Source of the DNA: Bacteroidota bacterium
Lineage (GTDB): Bacteria; Bacteroidota; Bacteroidia; Chitinophagales; Chitinophagaceae
Assembly: GCA_023429825.1 (NCBI GenBank)
Contig: JAEZDC010000104.1
Span: forward strand, 1-33,753
Direction: 5' to 3'
Length of the DNA: 33,753 nt
The number at the start of each line of letters is the position of its first letter. Within the stretch, counting starts at the first letter, position 1. The translations under genes were made by a program, and so were the position numbers. Below are positions 14,557 through 21,146 of this stretch, piece after piece. The notes beneath the pieces were generated by a model that saw only the letters and a program-made list of their open reading frames with translations, searched no databases and had not been told where the DNA came from.

Positions 14557-17112
14557 ATGAAAAGTTTGCTTGCTTTTATTCCGGTATTATTTTCATTTCT
14601 GGTGAGTGGCCAGGGATCTGAAACTTTCACAAACATTTCTACTACGAGCTCTTCTTACACAACGGTGAACTGGACAGGAGACAATGGTATAGGATGGACA
14701 GCTACCGATGCTAGGACAGATGAAACCATGACGGCCAAATGCATCATAATCCGAAATGGGCAGGTGACGTGTAATGGTACTCCCAATGGTATTGGAAGCT
14801 TATCTTTCAAGCACAAACAGTTTTTCACGGGTAGTAATCCTGTGTTAGAAGTGCGTATTAATGGCGTATTAATAGGCTCCGTGACCAATATTACTTCTTC
14901 AATTCAAACAGCTACATTCAATAACATTAATGTAACAGGTGCATTTAATCTTGAGATCAAACAAACAACCTCCGGTTTAAGAATTGGCGTTGATGATATT
15001 TCCTGGACGGCATATAGCGGTGTAGCATGTAGCGCACCAACGGCACAGCCAACAAATATTAGCTTTAGCTCAATCACAAATACTACAGCTAACGTTACTT
15101 TCACGGCAACATCAGGCGCTGATAAATATTTAGCCATACGAAGTACTTCATCTACGCTCTCTCAACAGCCTGCTAACGGAACTTCTTATTCTGATGGTGA
15201 TGCGTTGGGTAATGGAGTAGTTGCTTATTCAGGTGCTAATAACAATTTTGTAGCCTCCGATCTTTTGCCAGGCACTACATACTATTTTTTCATCTATTCT
15301 TTCAACGATTTAAATTGCTCGGGAGGCCCTGCATATTATACAACCGCACCTTTAACGGGAAGCACATCAACCACATCACCACCTGCATGCGTTGCCCCTA
15401 CAACAGATATTTCTAATTTACAATTAACAGCATCTTCGACAAGTATTAATGGATCCTTCAACGCTTCATCAACGGCTGACGGATACCTGGTAGTGAGAAG
15501 TACTTCTTCTTCTACAGGATTTACGCCCACAAATGGTGTCAATTATTCTGTTGGTGATGCCGCAGGCTCCGGAACAGTGATAAAGAATGGTACAGGAACC
15601 ACATTTGTTGCCAGTGGTTTAAATGCCAGCACTGCTTATTACTTTTTTGTTTACCCCGTAAATAACTTCAACTGCACTGGCGGGCCTATTTACCGTACCG
15701 CGAGTGTTAACGCCAATACCACTACTACCGCATCGGGCGCCGGTGATTGGCCGAGTGGTTATTATACTTATGCTGATGGTAAAAGCTGTTCATCACTAAA
15801 AACTGCTCTACGCCAGATCACAGACAATAGTTCCGGATCTTTTTCAGGCGATACATACACACATAATCCTCAATCATACGACAGGCTTTGGGATCAATAT
15901 AAAATATCAGATATAAAGCCCAGAGAAGTTGGTAGTGGAAGCGCTAATGTGATTTGGGATATTTATTCTGATAATCCTTCCGGAACAGATCCATATAACT
16001 ATACACCGGGAACAAACCAATGCGGTAATTACAGCGGTGAAGCAAGCTGTTATAATAGAGAACATAGTTTTCCAAAAAGTTGGTTCAACGATGCTTCGCC
16101 TATGTACAGTGATTACCATCATTTGTTTCCAACGGATGGTTATGTGAATGGACGAAGAAGTAATTACAAATATGGGGAAGTTGCTTCAGCTACATGGACA
16201 AGTTTAAATGGAAGCAAACTCGGATCATCTGCAACCGCAGGTATTACGGGCCCTGTTTTTGAACCTATCAACGAATACAAAGGAGATGTGGCAAGAGCAT
16301 ATTTGTACATGGTTACCCGTTATGAAAACTTATTACCCACATGGAATGGATATGCAACAGAAGGAGCCGAAACCCTGGATGGATCAGTTTTTCCAGGTGT
16401 TGAAGTTGACTATCTAAAACTCATGATAAAATGGCACAACCAAGACCCGGTGAGCCAGAAAGAAAGAAACAGGAATAACGGCGCTTATTCTTTCCAGGGA
16501 AATAGAAACCCCTTTGTAGATCATCCCGAATATGTAGAAATGGTTTGGAATGCTTCATGCCCCGGCCTTGCTGCATTACCCGTTGATCTTATCTCTTTCG
16601 GCGGAAAATTGAAAGGCAATACTGTAGAACTTAGCTGGGATGTTGTAAACGAAATCAGGTTCGACAGGTATGAAGTTGAGAGAAGTTTTAACGGAGTATC
16701 GTTCAATAAGATTGGGGAAGTAACGGCTTCAAATAGATCGAATTATTCTTACAACGACAATATAGAATCAAACAGGGGAAGAAGAATTTATTACAGGCTG
16801 AAGAAAGTAGACAAAGATGGTAAGTTCAGTTACAGTGCTGTCTTTAGTCTGCATATTTCACTTAATACCAGGATTAGCGTGTACCCCAACCCTGCTTCAT
16901 CCTTTATTAAAGTGCAGATTAATAGTAACATCAACGATAAAGTGATTATTGAGATATCTGATCTTGCCGGAAGAGTAGTTTCAAAGAGTAACTTTACAGT
17001 GGATAATGGCTTGGCAGAGGTATCTACAAAAAGCCTGATAAGCGGCAGTTACTTTGTGAAGTTGACTGTTAACGGAGAGACTTTTATCCAGAAAATACAG
17101 GTAATTAAATAA
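14557..17112 (+). CDS. Secreted endonuclease I-family nuclease with Fn3-like repeats and T9SS tail
   Basis: A multidomain exported nuclease of 851 residues. Order: signal peptide (1-19); an N-terminal beta-rich domain (about 20-155); two tandem fibronectin-III-like repeats (about 158-272 and 278-392), each opening C-x-A-P-T and carrying RSTSS and a TYYFFIY/AYYFFVY strand; the endonuclease I domain (about 400-665) with CYNREHSFPKSWF (His503 the likely general base), YHHLFPTD, NGRRSNYKYGE and QGNRNPFVDHPE; a linker domain (about 670-770); and a type IX secretion sorting tail (about 773-851, opening SVYPNPA). It probably degrades extracellular DNA or RNA for nutrients. Expressed alone: a strong terminator follows. 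Confidence 0.93.
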   Translation: MKSLLAFIPVLFSFLVSGQGSETFTNISTTSSSYTTVNWTGDNGIGWTATDARTDETMTAKCIIIRNGQVTCNGTPNGIGSLSFKHKQFFTGSNPVLEVRINGVLIGSVTNITSSIQTATFNNINVTGAFNLEIKQTTSGLRIGVDDISWTAYSGVACSAPTAQPTNISFSSITNTTANVTFTATSGADKYLAIRSTSSTLSQQPANGTSYSDGDALGNGVVAYSGANNNFVASDLLPGTTYYFFIYSFNDLNCSGGPAYYTTAPLTGSTSTTSPPACVAPTTDISNLQLTASSTSINGSFNASSTADGYLVVRSTSSSTGFTPTNGVNYSVGDAAGSGTVIKNGTGTTFVASGLNASTAYYFFVYPVNNFNCTGGPIYRTASVNANTTTTASGAGDWPSGYYTYADGKSCSSLKTALRQITDNSSGSFSGDTYTHNPQSYDRLWDQYKISDIKPREVGSGSANVIWDIYSDNPSGTDPYNYTPGTNQCGNYSGEASCYNREHSFPKSWFNDASPMYSDYHHLFPTDGYVNGRRSNYKYGEVASATWTSLNGSKLGSSATAGITGPVFEPINEYKGDVARAYLYMVTRYENLLPTWNGYATEGAETLDGSVFPGVEVDYLKLMIKWHNQDPVSQKERNRNNGAYSFQGNRNPFVDHPEYVEMVWNASCPGLAALPVDLISFGGKLKGNTVELSWDVVNEIRFDRYEVERSFNGVSFNKIGEVTASNRSNYSYNDNIESNRGRRIYYRLKKVDKDGKFSYSAVFSLHISLNTRISVYPNPASSFIKVQINSNINDKVIIEISDLAGRVVSKSNFTVDNGLAEVSTKSLISGSYFVKLTVNGETFIQKIQVIK

Positions 17113-17131
17113 AACAGGTTGATCTTATATA

Positions 17132-17165
17132 AAAAGTCCTGCTGTTAAGCAGGACTTTTCGTTTT
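17132..17165 (+). terminator. Terminator after the endonuclease gene
   Basis: AAAAGTCCTGC (17132-17142) and GCAGGACTTTT (17149-17159) form a perfect 11-bp stem with a TGTTAA loop, followed by CGTTTTT. The symmetric A and T runs would let it work on either strand. Confidence 0.92.
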
Positions 17166-17204
17166 TAGTAACTGTGTTAGTGTATTTTGCAACACTTTTC
17201 TAAT

Positions 17205-18443
17205 ATGATACAATTCAATCGTTTTGTTTTAGATAATGGGTTGAGGGTGCTGGTACATGAAGATCATTCTACGCCAATGGCGGTAGTGAATATCATGTAT
17301 GATGTGGGTGCAAAAGATGAACATCCCGGTAAAACAGGTTTCGCCCATTTATTCGAGCATTTGATGTTTGGCGGCAGTATTAATATCGAAGATTATGATG
17401 AACCCCTGCAGCGGGCAGGCGGAGAGAATAACGCATACACTACAAACGATCTAACCAATTATTATTGCCAGCTTCCTGCACAAAATATTGAGACAGCATT
17501 CTGGTTGGAAAGTGACAGAATGCTAAGCCTCGCTTTTAGTGAAAAGAGTCTGGAAGTACAACGCAAAGTGGTGTGTGAGGAGTTCAAAGAACATTACCTG
17601 AACAAGCCTTATGGTGATGCATGGCATAAGATGAGAGCTTTGGCCTACACGCAACATCCTTATCAATGGATGACGATCGGGAAAGAATTAAGTCATGTAG
17701 AGAATGCAACAATCGATGATGTGAAAGCATTTTTCTTCAAACATTACCGCCCGGTAAATGCAATACTGGTTGTGGCTGGAAATGTAAAAACTGAAGAGGT
17801 GAAGATGCTCGCCAATAAGTGGTTTGGAGACATCGAAAGCGGTGAGCGGTACGATCGTAAGCTGCCCCAAGAACCAAAACAAAAAGAAAAGAGATTGCTT
17901 GAAGTGAAAGCAGATGTACCGCTCGACGCGTTTTATAAAACATGGCACATGAGCAACAGGTTAGATAAAGGGTATTATATAGCTGATCTTATAACAGAGG
18001 TTTTGGGTGGCGGTTCTTCGTCAAGGCTATACCAGGTGCTGGTTAAAGAGAAACAGTTATTCTCTAATATTGAATGCTATCATTTCGGAACAGTAGATGC
18101 AGGCCTGCTTACTATAGAAGGTAAACTGGTAAAAGGAGTAAAGATGCAGGATGCTGAAGAGGCAGTGAACACTGAAATAAAAAGGATGCAGCAGGAAATG
18201 ATCACCGATAATGAATTGCAGAAGGTGAAGAATAAAACAGAAAGCATCATCGCCTTTGAAGATATGAGCGTGATGAACAGGGCAAACAGTTTAGCTTTTT
18301 ACGAATTGCTGGGTGACGCGGATCTAATGAACAAAGAGCTGAAAAAATATCAATCTATTACTACCGAAGACGTATTGAACTACAGTAAGGAGATCTTTGA
18401 AGAAACCAACAGCAATACCATTCACTACTACAGTAACAACTAA
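17205..18443 (+). CDS. M16 family zinc metallopeptidase, catalytic subunit
   Basis: A processing-peptidase-like (pitrilysin, M16) protein. The inverted zinc motif HLFEH lies at residues 48-52, and the third ligand fits Glu129, exactly 76 residues later, in CEEFKEHYLN. The second M16 half carries GGGSSSRLYQVLVKE. The ATG at 17205 (412 residues) is preferred to a TTG six codons upstream that lies in a TATTTTG stretch, itself a possible promoter element. The downstream gene overlaps by one base and encodes an M16 protein lacking the zinc site, so the two probably form a heterodimer like other bacterial M16 pairs. No signal peptide is visible, so the product is probably cytoplasmic. Confidence 0.93.
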   Translation: MIQFNRFVLDNGLRVLVHEDHSTPMAVVNIMYDVGAKDEHPGKTGFAHLFEHLMFGGSINIEDYDEPLQRAGGENNAYTTNDLTNYYCQLPAQNIETAFWLESDRMLSLAFSEKSLEVQRKVVCEEFKEHYLNKPYGDAWHKMRALAYTQHPYQWMTIGKELSHVENATIDDVKAFFFKHYRPVNAILVVAGNVKTEEVKMLANKWFGDIESGERYDRKLPQEPKQKEKRLLEVKADVPLDAFYKTWHMSNRLDKGYYIADLITEVLGGGSSSRLYQVLVKEKQLFSNIECYHFGTVDAGLLTIEGKLVKGVKMQDAEEAVNTEIKRMQQEMITDNELQKVKNKTESIIAFEDMSVMNRANSLAFYELLGDADLMNKELKKYQSITTEDVLNYSKEIFEETNSNTIHYYSNN

Positions 18444-19723
18444 TGATCAACAGAACGCAGGCTCCCAGGATATATGATCCGGTTGAATTCGAACTCAACC
18501 TTCCACCACATCAAAAGTTCACTTTAGATAATGGAGTGGAAGTATACGCTGTAAATGCAGGAGAGGAAGAGGTGATGTTATGCGAGTGGGTTTTCTTCGC
18601 CGGTAATTGGTATGAAGAACAAAACATAGTTGCCGCTACCACTAATTTTTTACTTAAGAATGGAACGCGGCATAAAACTGCTTTTCAGATAAGCCAGCAT
18701 TTCGAATTTTATGGAGCTTATTTAAACCGGCATTGTTATAATGAAACAGCAACAGTTTCATTGCACTGCTTAACTAAACATCTTCCTGAATTATTGCCTG
18801 TAGTTGCAGAGATGTTTGCTGATTCAATATTTCCGGAAGAAGAACTCGCCATTTATCAACAGAATCAAAAACAAAAACTGGATGTAAACCTCAAAAAATG
18901 CGATTTCGTTGCAAACAGGTTGATTGATAAATATCTTTTTGGTTTCGATCATCCTTATGGTAGGTATACTTCAGCTGAAGATTATGATCAGTTACAAAGA
19001 GATGCGTTGCAGAAATTTTATAACCGGTACTATACTAATGGTAAGTGCATCATCTTTGTTGCAGGCAAATTTCCAAACGATATACAACAACAACTCAATA
19101 ATGTATTCGGTAAGCTTTCAATAAACAATCAAACACCGGCAGAAAAGACGTATCTGCCACAGCCGGGCGATCAGAAGAAATACGAATTATTCAATGATGA
19201 AAATGGCGTGCAGGGCGCAATAAGAATAGCCAGGCCTTTTCCCAATCGTCACCATCCTGACTTTCCAAAAGTATCTGTGCTCAATAATATTTTTGGTGGA
19301 TTTTTCGGATCAAGGTTGATGAGTAATATTCGTGAAGACAAAGGTTATACTTATGGTATTCACAGCTACCTGCAAAATCATATTCAAACCAGTGCATGGA
19401 TGATAAGTACAGAAGCAGGAAAAGATGTGTGCCGGGCTACCATTGATGAAGTGTACAAAGAAATGGCTGAGCTACGTGATGAGATAATAGATGACGAGGA
19501 GCTGAACCTTGTAAGGAATTTCATGATCGGAACAATATTGGGAGATTTGGATGGTCCATTCCAGATCATTGCCAGGTGGAAAAACTATATCCTGAATAAT
19601 CTTACAGAAGAGTACTTTTATAACAGCATCAAAACGATAAAAACAGTTTCGGCTGAAGAATTGCAGGAACTGGCAAAAAAATATTTGCAACCAGAAGAAT
19701 TTTATGAATTGGTGGTGATCTAA
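18443..19723 (+). CDS. M16 family protein, non-catalytic partner subunit
   Basis: This M16-fold protein of 426 residues has no HxxEH; the equivalent region (about 65-76) reads TNFLLKNGTRHK. It keeps the Arg/Tyr substrate-binding motif of the second half (SRLMSNIREDKGYTYG, about 290-306) that non-catalytic M16 partners contribute to the active site of the catalytic subunit (established for M16B pairs). Its ATG overlaps the stop codon of the catalytic gene (TAATG), which implies translational coupling and equal amounts. The small membrane protein gene follows 14 bp later. The absence of zinc ligands reflects specialisation, since the frame is intact over full length. Confidence 0.92.
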   Translation: MINRTQAPRIYDPVEFELNLPPHQKFTLDNGVEVYAVNAGEEEVMLCEWVFFAGNWYEEQNIVAATTNFLLKNGTRHKTAFQISQHFEFYGAYLNRHCYNETATVSLHCLTKHLPELLPVVAEMFADSIFPEEELAIYQQNQKQKLDVNLKKCDFVANRLIDKYLFGFDHPYGRYTSAEDYDQLQRDALQKFYNRYYTNGKCIIFVAGKFPNDIQQQLNNVFGKLSINNQTPAEKTYLPQPGDQKKYELFNDENGVQGAIRIARPFPNRHHPDFPKVSVLNNIFGGFFGSRLMSNIREDKGYTYGIHSYLQNHIQTSAWMISTEAGKDVCRATIDEVYKEMAELRDEIIDDEELNLVRNFMIGTILGDLDGPFQIIARWKNYILNNLTEEYFYNSIKTIKTVSAEELQELAKKYLQPEEFYELVVI

Positions 19724-19737
19724 CCCAAACTACACTT

Positions 19738-20100
19738 ATGGCAAAATTCCTTGGTAAAGTTTTAGTAACTGCTGTTGCAGTTCTTCTTGCAGCTTGGTTA
19801 TTAAAAGGTGTTTATGTTAAAGATGCATTCACAGCGGTGCTGGTTGCTTTGATACTTGGCTTACTAAATGCTTTTGTAAAACCATTGCTTATACTACTTA
19901 CAATTCCCATTACCATATTCACACTGGGATTATTTCTTATCGTCATCAATATTATCATTGTGTTGTTAGTAGATGATATCGTTGGTGGTTTTAGAGTAGA
20001 TAGCTGGTTCAAAGCTTTGCTGTTTAGCCTGATCGTTTCTTTTGTTAGCTCCGGGTTAGATAAACTCATTAGCAAGGCAGATGATCGTAAAGAAAGCTGA
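19738..20100 (+). CDS. PF04020-type small membrane protein ('phage holin family 4')
   Basis: The 120-residue protein consists of four hydrophobic helices (about 5-24, 29-45, 48-75 and 90-108) with a charged C-terminus (KADDRKES). The pattern GLLNAFVKPLLILLTIPITIFTLGLF is characteristic of the PF04020 family, often labelled phage holin or YvlD-like. There is no phage gene nearby, so the holin label is historical, and the real role (possibly envelope stress) is unknown. It sits 14 bp after the M16 pair and 17 bp before comB, so it is probably the third gene of that transcript. Confidence 0.85.
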   Translation: MAKFLGKVLVTAVAVLLAAWLLKGVYVKDAFTAVLVALILGLLNAFVKPLLILLTIPITIFTLGLFLIVINIIIVLLVDDIVGGFRVDSWFKALLFSLIVSFVSSGLDKLISKADDRKES

Positions 20101-20103
20101 TAC

Positions 20104-20111
20104 TATATTTG
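20104..20111 (+). promoter_or_regulatory. comB: Bacteroidota -7 element abutting the comB start
   Basis: TATATTTG matches TAnnTTTG and is separated from the ATG at 20118 by only CCGCAA. If used, transcription would begin at or within a few bases of the start codon. No -33 TTG was found at the usual distance; that region is the end of the preceding gene. Confidence 0.5.
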
Positions 20112-20117
20112 CCGCAA

Positions 20118-20837
20118 ATGAGCAAACCAACCTTACATACTTTACTTTCTCCACGTCTTTTAGATATCTATGATGTCACGAATTCTATAGTCGTTATTAT
20201 AGATGTATTCAGAGCTACATCTACGATCGCAACAGCTTTGTATAATGGTGCGGCAAGAGTGATACCTGTGGACACAGTAGAAAAATGTATTGATCTTGGA
20301 ACAAAAACCGGGGGTATCACAGCTGGGGAAAGAGATGGAAAAGTGATTGAAGGGTTGGCCCATGGTAATTCACCTGCAGAATATCCCAGAGCGTTTATTG
20401 AAGGAAAAACACTCGTGCTTACTACAACAAATGGGACCAGGTTGTTGCACATGGCTTTGTTGAATGGGGCATCGGAAGTTATCACCGGATCTTTTCCGAA
20501 CCTGTCAGCAGTATGCGATCACCTGTTGAAGCAAAACAAAAATGTTATTCTCGGGTGCAGTGCATGGAAAGATCGTTTTAACCTGGAAGACACTTTATTT
20601 GCTGGCGCAGTAGTAAGTTGTATTAAAGAACATTTTACTATTCATTGCGATAGTAGCCTGATGGCTGAAGAGATGTATAACCTGCATAAAGATGATCTTA
20701 AGCAATTCATCAGGAGAACAACCCATTGGCACCGGTTGGCTAAGTTTGGATTAGAAAAAGATCTAGAATATTGTGTTACTGCAGATGTGGCAAATGTTCT
20801 TCCTTGGTATAGCAATGGCGACCTTATTGCAGGATAA
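20118..20837 (+). CDS. comB: ComB-like 2-phosphosulfolactate phosphatase
   Basis: The 239-residue product shows the ComB family blocks DVFRATST (29-36), GNSPAEYP, LTTTNGTRLL and GCSAWKDRFNLEDT. ComB removes phosphate from 2-phosphosulfolactate to give sulfolactate in archaeal coenzyme M synthesis. In Bacteroidota its product could instead feed sulfonate or sulfonolipid metabolism, which is inference; ComA and ComC are not in the window. The ATG at 20118 is preferred to a TTG three codons earlier because the TTG overlaps a -7 promoter element. The gene lies 17 bp after the small membrane protein gene and is followed by a 309-bp gap without an obvious terminator. Confidence 0.88.
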   Translation: MSKPTLHTLLSPRLLDIYDVTNSIVVIIDVFRATSTIATALYNGAARVIPVDTVEKCIDLGTKTGGITAGERDGKVIEGLAHGNSPAEYPRAFIEGKTLVLTTTNGTRLLHMALLNGASEVITGSFPNLSAVCDHLLKQNKNVILGCSAWKDRFNLEDTLFAGAVVSCIKEHFTIHCDSSLMAEEMYNLHKDDLKQFIRRTTHWHRLAKFGLEKDLEYCVTADVANVLPWYSNGDLIAG

Positions 20838-20871
20838 GATTATGGTATAATAGCAGGCCGCTATGTCATTC

Positions 20872-20882
20872 GTTGCGTCGCA
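20872..20882 (-). repeat. Intergenic 11-mer TGCGACGCAAC, copy 3 (reverse)
   Basis: Reads GTTGCGTCGCA on the plus strand. On the minus strand the flank is TGAAGTA-core-GAATGACATAG. It forms an inverted pair with copy 4. Confidence 0.6.
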
Positions 20883-20961
20883 TACTTCAACGCTGAGTTC
20901 CTTACTAAACCGGCATTTAATCAAAACTTAACACTCTTCCCTCTTTAAACGGACGTTTGAA

Positions 20962-20994
20962 TTTGACAGCCTCACACTTATTCCTTTACTTTTG
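20962..20994 (+). promoter_or_regulatory. Bacteroidota sigma-70 promoter upstream of the SNF2 gene
   Basis: TTTG (20962-20965, within TTTGACA) and TACTTTTG (20987-20994) are separated by 21 bp, fitting the TTTG / TAnnTTTG consensus. The predicted transcript start is near 21000, leaving a leader of about 145 nt before the helicase start. Confidence 0.7.
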
Positions 20995-21069
20995 CAGATT
21001 GCCCTTTTCAGAACGGAAATGTTGTTGTAAAAGGCAACTGTTGCACGTGGATCGGAACGATGAACGTAG

Positions 21070-21080
21070 TGCGACGCAAC
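21070..21080 (+). repeat. Intergenic 11-mer TGCGACGCAAC, copy 4
   Basis: Flanked by GAACGTAG before and AGGCGATGCC after. It lies inside the predicted 5' leader of the SNF2 transcript, 66 bp before the start codon. Confidence 0.6.
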
Positions 21081-21146
21081 AGGCGATGCCATAAGCATAA
21101 GAGCTGGCATCAAAATGAAAGGCATTAATCGTAAAAATGTTATCGC

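Larger units (their letters stand above)
20838..21146. other. 309-bp intergenic region between comB and the SNF2 gene
   Basis: No convincing gene. It holds an outward-facing inverted pair of the TGCGACGCAAC motif (20872-20882 and 21070-21080), a good Bacteroidota promoter between them (20962-20994), and then about 65 bp of leader. A 65-codon antisense frame (20928-21125) runs through both the promoter and the second motif copy and is judged not to be a gene. No terminator hairpin for comB is evident. Confidence 0.7.

Noticed and set aside
18443..19723. Second M16 gene as a decayed pseudogene
   Set aside because: Full length, translationally coupled, and keeps the Arg/Tyr motif. Loss of HxxEH is normal in M16 partner subunits.
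19738..20100. Prophage remnant suggested by the holin family name
   Set aside because: No endolysin, integrase or structural phage gene is nearby. PF04020 proteins are widespread chromosomal membrane proteins.
20928..21125. 65-codon antisense frame in the comB-SNF2 gap
   Set aside because: It overlaps a good promoter on the other strand and a dispersed repeat copy, has no recognisable domain, and its composition does not look like the neighbouring proteins.
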